IMG/VR virus record: IMGVR_UViG_3300045918_000123
Coordinates: 1-49,343 of that record
DNA length: 49,343 nt
DNA from: a virus
Strand: one strand, 5' to 3'
The position numbers were made by a program, and so were the translations under genes. Of this stretch, positions 16,496 through 25,213 are shown piece by piece (position 1 is the first letter of the stretch; each line of letters begins with the position of its first letter). The notes below the pieces were generated by a model that was not told the origin of the DNA, did no database searches, and saw nothing but the letters and a program-made list of their open reading frames with translations.

Positions 16496-17022
16496 TGTCC
16501 GGCCTTCATATTTGCAATGGTAATATCTTTACGAGAAGAGCCTGCGCTGCTACCAAAGTAAAAAGCAATAATGCCTGACCATGCAGTGCCTAGAGAACCT
16601 AGCATTACTAGTAAAGCATCGCCGCCAACTTTAGGCACGCCATAGCCTAAGATGTATGTAAGCACGCCAAAGAAGCCTAATGTAACAGCTGCCGCTAACA
16701 TAGCTGGGGTGTGGTCTTTTAGTGCTATTTCTCGGTTGCGTGCAGAAGCCCTATCATCCGCTGCGATTTGTTCTAGTTCGCTTTCATGGGCAAACCCCAT
16801 CTGTTGCATCTGAAGAGAAAATTTGTGATCCGCTTCTTTTAACAAAATCATCTGCTCTGGCGTGGCACCTGCTACTGCTTGAGTAATGGCTTCTACTGTA
16901 TTCCCTATTTCAGAACCAAGAATATCCCCTACTGTTTTCGCAGCCATGCCAATAATCGCAGGTACTCCGCCTGTGGCTGCTGCACCTAGCCACGGTAAAA
17001 CTTTCTTAAGAAAATCGTTCAT
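16492..17022 (-). CDS. 3-TM holin (GTA_holin_3TM-like)
   Basis: 176 aa with three hydrophobic segments: residues about 9-30 (PWLGAAATGGVPAIIGMAA), 107-127 (MLAAAVTLGFFGVLTYILG) and 136-156 (LLVMLGSLGTAWSGIIAFYF). Between the first two lies a soluble loop including ASARNREIALKDHTP, the hallmark region of the holin family named GTA_holin_3TM. The C-terminus FGSSAGSSRKD is typical. It is coupled by 4-bp overlap to the i-spanin-like gene. It probably forms the membrane lesion that lets the endolysin through. Confidence 0.8.
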   Translation of the reverse strand: MNDFLKKVLPWLGAAATGGVPAIIGMAAKTVGDILGSEIGNTVEAITQAVAGATPEQMILLKEADHKFSLQMQQMGFAHESELEQIAADDRASARNREIALKDHTPAMLAAAVTLGFFGVLTYILGYGVPKVGGDALLVMLGSLGTAWSGIIAFYFGSSAGSSRKDITIANMKAGQ

Positions 17023-17492
17023 TGTTGCTCCAGTATGTTGTAGTTAGGTTCATAAAAACTAAGTTCAGTTGGTACGTCTACCGTACCCGCTTCCGCTACT
17101 TGTAATTGCGCTTTAAGTGCATTAATTTCTTTTTGTTGCTTTAGTTGCATTGCATGTTCGACCGCTAGCTTAGCGCGTAGGGCTTTTAATTCTGTTTTAA
17201 GCTCGTTTACGGTAGTGCTTAGCGATTCTGTCTGTTCCACACTCTTGGAAACTGCTTCTACTGCTTTGCCTAAAGTAGTTGTCATTCGCAATTCATACGT
17301 CTTTCTTTCTGCTGCTTGGGCAATAATTGCTTCGTTTTGCTTAGCTATTAGTACATTCTGTACTCTGTTTGCATTAGCTTGACTTAGGATTGCAACTTGC
17401 ATGGATACTAAAACTGCTACTAATACAGCACCCACTATAAGTTCTACGTTGTTTACCACAAACATCATTACTGTATCTTTGAAACTATTCAT
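17019..17492 (-). CDS. i-spanin-like protein (TM plus periplasmic coiled coil)
   Basis: 157 aa. One TM helix at residues about 10-34 (VVNNVELIVGAVLVAVLVSM) is followed by a long coiled coil (residues 60-140: ELRMTTTLGKAVEAVSKSVE and on), with N-in, C-out topology like an inner-membrane spanin. The candidate outer-membrane partner is the short lipoprotein-like gene at 17982-18221. Spanins fuse the inner and outer membranes at the end of lysis. Gene order lysin, lipoprotein, TM coiled coil, holin supports the call; sequence family membership is not claimed. Confidence 0.6.
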   Translation of the reverse strand: MNSFKDTVMMFVVNNVELIVGAVLVAVLVSMQVAILSQANANRVQNVLIAKQNEAIIAQAAERKTYELRMTTTLGKAVEAVSKSVEQTESLSTTVNELKTELKALRAKLAVEHAMQLKQQKEINALKAQLQVAEAGTVDVPTELSFYEPNYNILEQQ

Positions 17493-17620
17493 TTTTTAAT
17501 CTCCTGTTTTATGGTTATATGTTTTGGTACAAAAAGCTTTATAGAGTGGCGGTGGTATGAGTACCAGAAGTTGATAAATCTAAACTTTACAACTATGAAA
17601 TACCCAAACCACCGTTTCAT
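17489..17620 (-). CDS. Possible 43-aa basic aromatic peptide
   Basis: 43 codons from the ATG at 17620, one base after the stop of the 108-aa gene (TAG T ATG), ending with a TGA that overlaps the next ATG (ATGA). The peptide begins MKRWFGYFIVVKFRFINFW and continues with basic residues. No ribosome site is visible, so it would depend on coupling. The junctions on both sides are what one expects of a real small gene filling an otherwise 130-bp gap. Confidence 0.4.
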   Translation of the reverse strand: MKRWFGYFIVVKFRFINFWYSYHRHSIKLFVPKHITIKQEIKK

Positions 17621-17621
17621 A

Positions 17622-17948
17622 CTAGACTGGTGTTACTACGATTTCTGTAGGAACTGCTACCACTTCTGAAACTACTAACTCTGTAGGAACCAATAATGTT
17701 ACTGTTGCTAGAACTGGAACTGCTACTGAAAATATTTTTGAAACTTCAGCCGATAAAGCGCCGCCTGTTACTGCATCTACTAGTGCTACTGTAATTACAT
17801 TGTCGCCTACAGGAAATTCAAAAACTGTGCTGTACGGAAACTCTGTTACTAGAGGGAGTGCAATGCCATTTACTGTGTATAAATACGCGCCTGTAGTGCC
17901 TTCAGGGAACGATTGATCCACGCCTAAAAAACTAATTTCTTGTGCCAT
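17622..17948 (-). CDS. Small Ig-like beta protein (108 aa)
   Basis: 108 aa, almost all beta strands: SFPEGTTGAYLYTVNGIALP, then EFPVGDNVITVALVDAV, then a long Val/Pro/Thr-rich tail with repeats LVVSEVVAVPTEIVVTPV. This suggests one Ig/FN3-like domain with a low-complexity tail. It lies inside the lysis cluster but has no signal peptide or TM. The role is unknown; such domains often decorate phage heads. Confidence 0.5.
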   Translation of the reverse strand: MAQEISFLGVDQSFPEGTTGAYLYTVNGIALPLVTEFPYSTVFEFPVGDNVITVALVDAVTGGALSAEVSKIFSVAVPVLATVTLLVPTELVVSEVVAVPTEIVVTPV

Positions 17949-17981
17949 AGTGTGTCCTTAAAAATGTTAAACTTCGGTTGG

Positions 17982-18221
17982 TTATTTCCCCCGCTTGTTT
18001 GCTGCGTTGGGTGCTGGTGTTGCGGGGTCTTTTGGTACTAGCGTTACAATGTAATATACGGGCCTGTTGCCGGGGCATCGGTTTATGTCTTGTCTAGTGC
18101 CTGCGAATGCGTAGTAGGTAGTTACGTTGTTCTCTGTCACATAACATACATTCGCCATTACAGGAGTGCATGCCGCCACTAATCCAACTGCAAATAAAAA
18201 GGCTAGTATTGTTTTCATCAA
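17982..18221 (-). CDS. Small exported protein, candidate o-spanin lipoprotein
   Basis: 79 aa. MMKTILAFLFAVGLVAACTP is a signal peptide with a possible lipobox, VAAC (Cys18); the alternative is cleavage after PVMA. The mature part is short, has two more Cys (VCYV and NRCPG), and ends Pro/Ala/Lys-rich. It overlaps the endolysin gene by 4 bp (ATGA). Size, lipobox and position suit an outer-membrane spanin partner of the 17019-17492 protein, although those are usually Pro-richer. Alternatively it is a secreted protein unrelated to lysis. Confidence 0.5.
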   Translation of the reverse strand: MMKTILAFLFAVGLVAACTPVMANVCYVTENNVTTYYAFAGTRQDINRCPGNRPVYYIVTLVPKDPATPAPNAANKRGK

Positions 18222-18772
18222 GATAAAACTCCTAGTGTGGTGTATAAAATTAGCTTCCTGTTAGCTAGTCCTAGCATTGGCCTGCCATTTACTTTGCGTG
18301 TTACGTCTTCAATAAGATCAAAATCTGCTAGTTCATTTAGTGCTCTAGATTCCCAAAACCATCCTGCGCTCATTGCGGCATGCTCAGGCATAGTTAGTAG
18401 TGTTGGGTTATTTACTAAATCTAAATTTAAGGCTTCGCCGCACTCTTTATGGTTTGCGTACCCTGTAACCTGAATAAGCCCATGCCCTTTATAAAACTCT
18501 CCTGGAGTAGTGTTATTCTCTGCTGCAATTCTGCTAGCTTCCGGGTCGGTGTTGCCTAAATCTTTTCTGCCGTTATAAGCTTTGCCTGAGGCTATTTCTG
18601 AGGTAAATACTAAGCGACCGGATTCGTGCCCTACCTGAGCAAGAAAATGCGCTGCTCGCAGAGGGGTGTTTATTTCATATTTCTCCATAGCCTTATTTAG
18701 TGGAGCTACCCACAATGCGGCTCTATTTAAAGGACATTGAAGCGCCGTCGATAGCTGTTTACTTGTTAGCAT
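18218..18772 (-). CDS. Endolysin, GH19 (chitinase-like) muramidase
   Basis: 184 aa, a single catalytic domain with no signal peptide or wall-binding module. GH19 signatures: FLAQVGHESGRLVFTSEIA, with likely catalytic Glu50 (HES) and Glu59; KGHGLIQVTGYANH; and AAMSAGWFWESRALNEL. GH19-type phage lysins cut peptidoglycan glycan strands in Gram-negative hosts. Lack of a signal means export depends on the holin. The ATG directly follows the stop of the 77-aa gene and precedes the candidate lipoprotein with a 4-bp overlap. Confidence 0.9.
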   Translation of the reverse strand: MLTSKQLSTALQCPLNRAALWVAPLNKAMEKYEINTPLRAAHFLAQVGHESGRLVFTSEIASGKAYNGRKDLGNTDPEASRIAAENNTTPGEFYKGHGLIQVTGYANHKECGEALNLDLVNNPTLLTMPEHAAMSAGWFWESRALNELADFDLIEDVTRKVNGRPMLGLANRKLILYTTLGVLS

Positions 18773-19006
18773 CTACTTGTCTACTTTACTGTCTAGTTTG
18801 TCGTAAATCTTACCTAGGAGTAGTTCAAATTTATCAAGGCGATTTTCTAAGTCCTCTTTACGGACGTAGTGGCTAGGTAAGTCTACCTCAATGGCTTTCA
18901 TATCTTTTTTAAGTTCTTGAACTGCGTCCCATAACTGTCTAGCAAACCAGCCTAAAACAGCCAACACCGTGCCGACACCCATATTTAAAATTTCTTGAAA
19001 TTCCAT
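18773..19006 (-). CDS. Small TM/coiled-coil protein of the lysis cassette
   Basis: 77 aa. Residues 9-27 (NMGVGTVLAVLGWFARQLW) form a TM or amphipathic helix; the rest is a charged coiled coil (KKDMKAIEVDL, then EDLENRLDKFELLLGKIYDK). Very similar patterns occur just before lysin genes in many phages, where they are usually labelled holin-like or unknown. The ATG is 2 bp after the preceding stop. It may act as a holin, antiholin or pinholin partner. Confidence 0.6.
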   Translation of the reverse strand: MEFQEILNMGVGTVLAVLGWFARQLWDAVQELKKDMKAIEVDLPSHYVRKEDLENRLDKFELLLGKIYDKLDSKVDK

Positions 19007-19008
19007 AG

Positions 19009-19428
19009 CTATTCGAACCTTATCAATGCTTCTGTACTAGAAAGTTTAGGCATTGGGAATGTCCAGTTGCCATTAGTAGAAATTACATCTTTACCGAAAT
19101 CAAAAACTGCTAGTGGTTTGTTGCCCTTTGAAGCGTTGTATATCATCCCTCCACGAGCATTAATCGTGGAATTTTTCCATGTAGGGTCTACCTTCCATGT
19201 GATACACGCTGTTGTCCCATCTAGCCCGCACAGGAAGCCTTCTAGCAGTACTCCACCTTTTTGATACGCCTGCCCTATTACTTCCCCATCAGTAGTATAA
19301 GCATCATCAAATGGCGTTATATTGGCTTTAGCGGAGTACAGTGCTAGTTTGTACTCGTCCCTCGGGTGGAACTCACCGCACAGCCAAGACACCTTAGCAT
19401 TGATAGATATTCCGGCACTGATAGCCAT
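19009..19428 (-). CDS. Conserved phage virion-associated protein (139 aa)
   Basis: 139 aa, beta-rich. The order of motifs is distinctive: DEYKLALYSAKANI, DDAYTTDGEVIGQAYQKGG, then STINARGGMIYNASKGNKPL, VFDFGKDV and the end EALIRFE. I recognise this pattern from a recurrent podovirus/siphovirus protein of unknown function encoded near portal or tail genes. It is probably structural. No enzyme motif is seen. Confidence 0.6.
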   Translation of the reverse strand: MAISAGISINAKVSWLCGEFHPRDEYKLALYSAKANITPFDDAYTTDGEVIGQAYQKGGVLLEGFLCGLDGTTACITWKVDPTWKNSTINARGGMIYNASKGNKPLAVFDFGKDVISTNGNWTFPMPKLSSTEALIRFE

Positions 19429-19560
19429 TTAGCACTTCTTTTTGAATGGCGGCGCTTTGCCCGCTTGTTTCTTATCAAAGGCTTCTTCTTTTTTAGAGCC
19501 TTCTTTGCCCTTGCCTTTTTTCTCTACATCTTTCTTACTTTTTTCAAATGGAAATTTCAT
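19429..19560 (-). CDS. Lys-rich 43-aa protein after the portal gene
   Basis: The 43 codons run from ATG at 19560 to TAA at 19429. The product starts MKFPFEKSKKDVEKK and contains KEGSKKEEAFDKKQAGK, a highly charged pattern that recurs as a tiny protein beside portal genes in podoviruses. It starts 3 bp after the portal stop and its own stop abuts the next ATG. It may bind DNA or scaffold, but the role is unknown. Confidence 0.7.
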   Translation of the reverse strand: MKFPFEKSKKDVEKKGKGKEGSKKEEAFDKKQAGKAPPFKKKC

Positions 19561-19563
19561 GTT

Positions 19564-21708
19564 TTATCCTTTTTGTGGAGTGTAGTTAGCTGTTGTTGGA
19601 GCGCCATTTGGCAGGTTTTGCTTGCTCGTGCCTGGCATTACGTGAGCGCCGGTTACTGCGCCTTCGGCGTTTCTTTGGAAGTTAATTATGTCTGTAGGTT
19701 GAGCGCCTGCTTGCGCTTCTTGTGCTTGCTGTATCATTTGGTTCTTGGCTGTTACTGCTTGTTGCACGCGTACTTTTTCCTCTGATGGCACAATCTTGTC
19801 TTCATTCATGCCTAGGCCTTTTGCGTTTTCACGAAGTAATGCAGCTAAACCTTCCGCTCCTACTATTTGTGAGAAGGCTTCGTTCTGGCCTACCATGCCC
19901 AAGAACTCGTTACGGCGTACTTGTATTTGGTCGCGTTGTAGTAAACCTGCAGCGCCTTTAGCAACAATGCGTACGTCACCTTTAAGGTCAGGATCTGTTT
20001 CGTAGCGCATGTTGTGAATATACAAACGCTCTACTATAGGGCTGATAACATTCTTATCGATATTAGAAATTACACTCTTAATCGCTTTGCCTGCGTTGCC
20101 CATCAACATTGATAATCCAGATGCTGTACGTCCCGCGCCGCCTGCGGAAGCATCTCCTGACATGTATCTAGGCACGCCTGAATATTCATCTGCTAATACA
20201 GAAAAACGCTCATACACACCCATCAACTCGCCTGCTAAGCTGTTCGGCTGGAAAAATTCTACTGGCGGAGTGTTACTGCCATACGGGTCTGATGTAGTAG
20301 GCCATACTTTCCAAGGATACAAAGCGGTAATTGTTTCGCCTGCTGGAAGTCGATCTACGTTTACATATACTTGAGGGCCTGAAGCGATGCCCATGTTGTT
20401 CACTAAAGAGCGTGCAGCATAATTACAAACACTTGCACAATCACGCACTAGATCCGTTACTGCATTGCCCCAAAACACGCCTGGGATTTCCTCGTATGAT
20501 GCTTTGTAGTATGGTTTACGACCAAACGGATCGTAGTTTAGTGAAGCCTTAATTGTCCAGTTACCAATCTGCCATACTTCGCATGGGTACTCTTTTAGTG
20601 GGTCTGGAATTTGGTCTGCGGTCATGCCCCACTCAATAAGCATCTTGCCTTGAATGCTGCCATGAAACTGAAGTGCGTCAATCAAACCGCCTGAGTTCTG
20701 CATTAATGCTAGAGGCGACTTGCCCTCTGCTGCAGCTTTTTGAACATCTACGCGTAACCATTCATGCAAACCGTTGCGGCCATAATCGTCTAATGCGCCC
20801 CTAATTGCTGCTTCTGAATAGCCTTCTACACCAATTAATTCGTACAACTGGCTTCTAGACATGCGGTGACGTTCTATTAAATCTCCGTCGTTGATATTTG
20901 ATGCGTGTGCTGCAGGATATAGGTTAAATGGATCTACACGCTCCCATTCTTTTGTTAACTTGTTAACAACTGTCATCTCGCCATTCGGCCCCCATGATAA
21001 TGAAGGTTTGTTGCGGATTACTGGGCCTTTCATGATCGCTGCAGGGAATGTAGTTATGTCATCTAAGAAACTAGAAAGCTCAGTAATGAAGTTGCCTTCT
21101 TGTAGCTGATCCTCCATTTTGTCTTCCATACGTGCGGCGGATTTTTTGGCTTGTTCTACTAGCTCAGCACGCATTTTATCTTTAGCGTTGCTAGCATGCT
21201 CTTTCATTTGTTGTGGAGTTGTAATTTCTGCACCTAGTGCCTGTTCCACTGCGTACGCTTCTTCTGCAGCCATTTTATTAGCTGCATCTACATCATCTAC
21301 TGATAAGTCTGGTATTGCTGTAGGAGCGATAGTCCACGGTTTGTCTTCAGAAGCACCTAATAAGGTATCTCTCAACCAGCTAGTAGCTGCGCGGCATTTA
21401 TTGCTTGTCAGCATCATGTAAATATCAGAACCGCCTGATTTAGCGATCTCTGCTGCTACAGCTTCTTCATACTCGCCTCTGCGTTGGCGTAAAGACACTA
21501 ACATACGCTGCTCTACGTCAATTTTAGCTAGGTATGCTGAACTCCAGGCCGTCCGCAAGTGTGCTGCTAATGAGGTAATAACGGGTTCTGAGTTAGCTTT
21601 GCTGGCTTCAGTTTTTGCGTCAGCTTCGGCGCGAGCGGCATCTACCTGCGCATTGTTTTGCACTGATAGAATACCGTTGTTATATGACGCTGGTTGCTTT
21701 TTAGCCAT
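19564..21708 (-). CDS. Portal protein (head-tail connector)
   Basis: 714 aa. Helical N-terminus (HLRTAWSSAYLAKIDVEQRM), then SGGSDIYMMLTSNKCRAATS; a central region with PAAIMKGPVIRNKPSLSW, VDPFNLYPAAHASNINDGD and IERHRMSRSQLYELIG; the crown-side region CASVCNYAARSLVNNMGI and VPRYMSGDASAGGAGRTASG; then Gln-rich helices. The motif order is that of large podoviral portals. It forms the dodecameric ring through which DNA is packaged. It lies 18 bp after the BIG2/protease gene. One operator-like motif copy (20954-20967) sits inside the coding region. Confidence 0.9.
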   Translation of the reverse strand: MAKKQPASYNNGILSVQNNAQVDAARAEADAKTEASKANSEPVITSLAAHLRTAWSSAYLAKIDVEQRMLVSLRQRRGEYEEAVAAEIAKSGGSDIYMMLTSNKCRAATSWLRDTLLGASEDKPWTIAPTAIPDLSVDDVDAANKMAAEEAYAVEQALGAEITTPQQMKEHASNAKDKMRAELVEQAKKSAARMEDKMEDQLQEGNFITELSSFLDDITTFPAAIMKGPVIRNKPSLSWGPNGEMTVVNKLTKEWERVDPFNLYPAAHASNINDGDLIERHRMSRSQLYELIGVEGYSEAAIRGALDDYGRNGLHEWLRVDVQKAAAEGKSPLALMQNSGGLIDALQFHGSIQGKMLIEWGMTADQIPDPLKEYPCEVWQIGNWTIKASLNYDPFGRKPYYKASYEEIPGVFWGNAVTDLVRDCASVCNYAARSLVNNMGIASGPQVYVNVDRLPAGETITALYPWKVWPTTSDPYGSNTPPVEFFQPNSLAGELMGVYERFSVLADEYSGVPRYMSGDASAGGAGRTASGLSMLMGNAGKAIKSVISNIDKNVISPIVERLYIHNMRYETDPDLKGDVRIVAKGAAGLLQRDQIQVRRNEFLGMVGQNEAFSQIVGAEGLAALLRENAKGLGMNEDKIVPSEEKVRVQQAVTAKNQMIQQAQEAQAGAQPTDIINFQRNAEGAVTGAHVMPGTSKQNLPNGAPTTANYTPQKG
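20954..20967. promoter_or_regulatory. Operator-like motif inside the portal gene
   Basis: GTTAACTTGTTAAC matches the genome motif at the outer positions, with TT at the centre. It may be fortuitous or a weak binding site. Confidence 0.3.
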
Positions 21709-21726
21709 TAAAAGTTCTCGTATCTG

Positions 21727-22956
21727 TTAAGGTGTAGTATATTGCGCGAACGAAACTCTACTCAAAGCGTAAACAGTAGCATCGCCACCATCTTTTAATG
21801 TATTCATAGCTGTATCAAATTCAGCTCCGAATTGAGCACTGTTTGGACAGAACCCTATCTCCCCACCTGTATAAAACACTCCGCGTAAAACAGCGGTAGG
21901 AGTTCCACTAATATCAAGAATATAAAAAGTAGGTGAACCACTATCGTTAGTACTTACGTACGAATTAGAGAATCCTAGGTTATATGCTGACTTTTGCTGT
22001 GAATTTTGTAAGATAAAAATACGTTGTGTATTATCATGTGAGGGGTCTGAGCTTACCCAGTTTACATCTGTTGCCCATCTAAACTTAATTGCTACGATTG
22101 GGTAAGGGTTAGTCCCATTTAGCTGAGGCATATAGGAAGCTTGATTTGTTGGTAAACATTTCGCTGGTTTTAAAGTTCCAGCAGTACATGCAGCTTCTAG
22201 AGAGGTGTCTAAATACTTAACGTAAATATCACTTCCTAAACTCATTCCTCTAATAACATTAGCAGTCACAGTACTTCCGTCAGTTTTTCTAAACGTGTAG
22301 CTATCACCACCATGACTATGGTCACAGATAAGCAAATGTCGTGGGCTAATTAGTACTCCTGAACTCATTACTGGAACGCAACTAAAGTCTACACTAGAGT
22401 ACAGTCTATTTGTATTAGCTATAGGCGTATTCATAGTAGAGCCAGGCATCCACATTGATTGAGAACTATTACCTGTACTTGCATAAAACGCATTTAATGT
22501 GGCTTGTGTGTCTGGAATTTTACCTATTATTGCAGCATCAAGTGAAGTTTTAATTGCCTTTAGTACTGAATTTACTGCGTTATTTACTCCAGTAAGTACT
22601 GGTATATTGGTTGCTGGAGGGGCAACATATTCTTCCCATCTTTTTTTATTATATCCATCATAAATCTCTAGCTCTATAGTGCCAGCCTGAAGTCTAGTTA
22701 CTAATCCAGACGGACTCACAGTACCTATAGTTGGGGTCTTTGAGTCAAAAGTAATATTACCGCCATTTAGTATTCCCTTAGTTACAAATAATTGTGTCGT
22801 TCCGCTAGTTACGGTGTTAGTACGCTGTAAGGTATCTTGTAAAACTGATTCTGTAGATAGGTTTGAGCTTCCTGAAACTACTGTTGATGTAACTTCAAAA
22901 GAATTAGCTGTAGTAAAGCCTTTAATTTTTGTATTAGCGTCAAACATTATGTTCAT
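21727..22956 (-). CDS. Fibre-like protein with BIG2 and trypsin-like domains
   Basis: 409 aa, not in a family I can name as a whole. Residues about 55-98 (TFDSKTPTIGTVSPSGLVTR) match a BIG2-type Ig domain. Residues about 190-370 read like a chymotrypsin-fold protease: SGVLISPRHLLICDHSHGG aligns with the LTAAHC box (His213), GSDIYVKYL with the DIALL box (Asp243), and STNDSGSPTF with GDSGGP (Ser339). Cys193, 211, 257, 267 and 370 could form disulfides. No signal peptide. The gene overlaps the preceding fibre gene by one base (TAATG) and precedes portal, so it is a virion component. It could be an active surface protease or a protease-like binding fold. Confidence 0.65.
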   Translation of the reverse strand: MNIMFDANTKIKGFTTANSFEVTSTVVSGSSNLSTESVLQDTLQRTNTVTSGTTQLFVTKGILNGGNITFDSKTPTIGTVSPSGLVTRLQAGTIELEIYDGYNKKRWEEYVAPPATNIPVLTGVNNAVNSVLKAIKTSLDAAIIGKIPDTQATLNAFYASTGNSSQSMWMPGSTMNTPIANTNRLYSSVDFSCVPVMSSGVLISPRHLLICDHSHGGDSYTFRKTDGSTVTANVIRGMSLGSDIYVKYLDTSLEAACTAGTLKPAKCLPTNQASYMPQLNGTNPYPIVAIKFRWATDVNWVSSDPSHDNTQRIFILQNSQQKSAYNLGFSNSYVSTNDSGSPTFYILDISGTPTAVLRGVFYTGGEIGFCPNSAQFGAEFDTAMNTLKDGGDATVYALSRVSFAQYTTP

Positions 22957-23738
22957 TACGTCGCCAATAAACCAATATTTTTTAAGGCAGCAACGATTTG
23001 ATTAATTGTATACGCTGAACCACTACCCGTGCCATTAAAAGTTGCTAGTTGGTTTAGTGCGGCGCCAGTATTTGATGGTATCGTTCCTGCTGAACCCGCT
23101 AACGCAGGTGTTTGCTGTAAGACAGGAACGTTGCCATGAAATCCAACAGCACTCCCAAACGCTGGACCACCTACTGCTTCTGATGACCCAACTTGAATTG
23201 CGCCTGGTCCTATATCAATAGCCCCACATAGTGCTCTATTTGGAGAGGTGCCATAATTAATCAACAATGAACCCGCCTGCGATGTTTGTGACGAACCTCC
23301 CTGTAGAGTTATAGATCCACCATTTCCTGACGACGTAACGTTAGAGCTATTACCACCAGATATGATTATACCTCCACCATCTGTAGTTACCCCGGAAGTT
23401 GTTTTACCAACTACGCTTAATACAGCACCTAATCCATTAAGTGTATATAATGCATCGTTCCACGTACCTGCCGCCATAGGACTAAACTCATAGTGTGTTC
23501 CTGCCGCATTTTGAGCTATGTATGTATGTGTGTCTGTCGCCCAGGACAATTCACCGATGCCGCCTGAAGTTAGTGCTAGTAAATTAGCTTTAGTATCTGC
23601 TCGTGGTGTAATGTTTGCTAAATAGTTGCCGTTGCTATCTAACGGTAAGGCACTCTTTGTAATTTCCTCTGCTTGGACAGGAGGAAAACCTACCTGCACT
23701 AATCTATCTTTTGCTGTTGTGGCTACGTTCGTTGACAT
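22956..23738 (-). CDS. Putative head or tail fibre protein (260 aa)
   Basis: 260 aa, Gly/Ser/Asn-rich, low charge. Residues about 55-95 (IGELSWATDTHTYIAQNAAG) are a short beta domain seen in fibres. Residues 110-190 are Gly-rich beta-helix-like (GGGIIISGGNSSNVTSSGNG). The end GFHGNVPVLQQTP, then a helix TINQIVAALKNIGLL, is a common C-terminal trimerisation motif of phage fibre proteins. It stands directly behind its own promoter after the terminase gene, a place often held by head-fibre genes. AAGG precedes the ATG. Confidence 0.65.
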   Translation of the reverse strand: MSTNVATTAKDRLVQVGFPPVQAEEITKSALPLDSNGNYLANITPRADTKANLLALTSGGIGELSWATDTHTYIAQNAAGTHYEFSPMAAGTWNDALYTLNGLGAVLSVVGKTTSGVTTDGGGIIISGGNSSNVTSSGNGGSITLQGGSSQTSQAGSLLINYGTSPNRALCGAIDIGPGAIQVGSSEAVGGPAFGSAVGFHGNVPVLQQTPALAGSAGTIPSNTGAALNQLATFNGTGSGSAYTINQIVAALKNIGLLAT

Positions 23739-23773
23739 GGCTGGCGCCTTCTATACAAAGTTGGAATTACTTC

Positions 23774-23802
23774 TTTATACTATAAACCTGTTAACATGTC
23801 AA
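23774..23802 (-). promoter_or_regulatory. Near-consensus sigma70 promoter for the fibre/portal genes
   Basis: On the minus strand -35 TTGACA (23802-23797), 17-bp spacer, -10 TATAAA (23779-23774). The -35 lies in AACATGTTGACATGTTAAC, the same overlapping operator arrangement as at 13748-13761. Predicted start near 23767, 29 nt before the ATG. Confidence 0.8.
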
Positions 23803-23806
23803 CATG

Positions 23807-25213
23807 TTAAATTCCCCATTTATACGGAGCTGGCTGAATCTTAACCGGAGCCCCGCTGCGCAGCTCTTTCCCAAACAAACTACCACCGTCAGCGTGCAGA
23901 CATAAATACTGTAATGCGTCGGCAATATCGGCCCAAGGGTGGCTTTTTTCAGGTGTTTCTGCTGTTTCGCCCTTAGTATTTACCTTATATCGATACTTTC
24001 CAGACAGTGCAGGTATGACGTTTCCGGCATCAGGATCGACTAAAAACCCGGGTTTTCCGCCTACCATACGGGTTAAAAACTGCTCTACGACAGCAATTCG
24101 GGCTGCAATTCCGTTGGTGTGTGCTGGTTTTACCATGAAACCTTCAACTTTAAGCATGTCAGCAACATTTCGTTCATCTGCCCCTCGAGACATGCCGGCC
24201 GGATCGATTACTACGAATATTTTAGCCCCTGCGTACTTGTTTGTGATCAGTGGCTTTAAAATCTCACGAATAAACCTGATTACGCCCATGTCAGTAGCTG
24301 CATACGAGTCGTATATGTACAATTTACCTTCAAATCCTAGCTGCCCGATAACAAATGCCGGGTTCAAGCCAGTACAGTCAAAGCCTACGATGATCGGATT
24401 AACTGAGAACATGTTAGGGGTTAATTTCGTCTTAGAAACGTGTGTTTCTCTATCAAAGCTCCTGAATACTGGTTTGCCAGATAAGCTTCTGCCGAATTTC
24501 GAGTTGATATAAACATCGATCCAGTCTTCCGTCTTGCCCTGGGCTAAGTTATCGTAGTACCCATCAGGTAAACAATGCAGCCAATCTGCTTCTGGGCTCT
24601 GGCCACTCGGTTGTATCGAAACATGCACGTTGTCTGGTGGGTTTGTAAGTAAGTCTTCCCAAAACGTGTCAATATCCGGTGGGTTACTCATGCCCCATAA
24701 ATGCGAGTTCGCGGTACCATCATCCGTTACGCAGCCGACTCCATTCATGATCTTATCTGGGTAGCGGCCAAGACGACCTTGCACTGTGTTGTAGATGTCA
24801 GGGTGGATCTCTCGAAACTCATCTAGTATTGCAAAGCTGGCTTGTAAGGATAAAAGTCTTCGTACGTCATTGGCATCATCCAGGCCACGAAATAACACCT
24901 CACACTCTACGTCATCGAAGCGCAGGGTAAATTTGTATTCGGTTTTAAGGTAAAGTCCATATTCCCCATCAGGGTACCACTTGAGAAAATCAGGAATACT
25001 AGTGTCGCGCAGCTGCTCTCTTGTGTTACGAATCCATATAGCCCTTGAACGTCTAATACCGTCAGCGCACGGAGCCATTTTACCAGCATGGTATGCAATC
25101 TTGGCAATTCCTGCAGTGGTTTTGGTTGACCCTACTGGGCCAAGTATTAGCGATATAAACTTCTCAGACTGAACGAATGGTGTGCAGCTAGGTACTATGG
25201 AAAATTCACTCAC
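23807..25213 (-). CDS. terL: Terminase large subunit
   Basis: 468 aa. ATPase: Walker A GPVGSTKT at residues 25-32, Walker B FAILDEF with D131/E132. Nuclease (RNase H-like) acidic residues: VGFDCTG (D278), VVIDPAG (D336) and DIADAL (D428/D431). This is the motor that packages DNA into the prohead through the portal. The gene overlaps the upstream HExxH gene by 8 bp. Its stop lies 5 bp outside the next promoter's -35 box. Packaging type cannot be told from this alone. Confidence 0.92.
   Translation of the reverse strand: MSEFSIVPSCTPFVQSEKFISLILGPVGSTKTTAGIAKIAYHAGKMAPCADGIRRSRAIWIRNTREQLRDTSIPDFLKWYPDGEYGLYLKTEYKFTLRFDDVECEVLFRGLDDANDVRRLLSLQASFAILDEFREIHPDIYNTVQGRLGRYPDKIMNGVGCVTDDGTANSHLWGMSNPPDIDTFWEDLLTNPPDNVHVSIQPSGQSPEADWLHCLPDGYYDNLAQGKTEDWIDVYINSKFGRSLSGKPVFRSFDRETHVSKTKLTPNMFSVNPIIVGFDCTGLNPAFVIGQLGFEGKLYIYDSYAATDMGVIRFIREILKPLITNKYAGAKIFVVIDPAGMSRGADERNVADMLKVEGFMVKPAHTNGIAARIAVVEQFLTRMVGGKPGFLVDPDAGNVIPALSGKYRYKVNTKGETAETPEKSHPWADIADALQYLCLHADGGSLFGKELRSGAPVKIQPAPYKWGI

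Noticed and set aside
24015-24512. Rightward 165-codon frame within terL
   Set aside because: Antisense to the terminase nuclease motifs, which fix the real frame.
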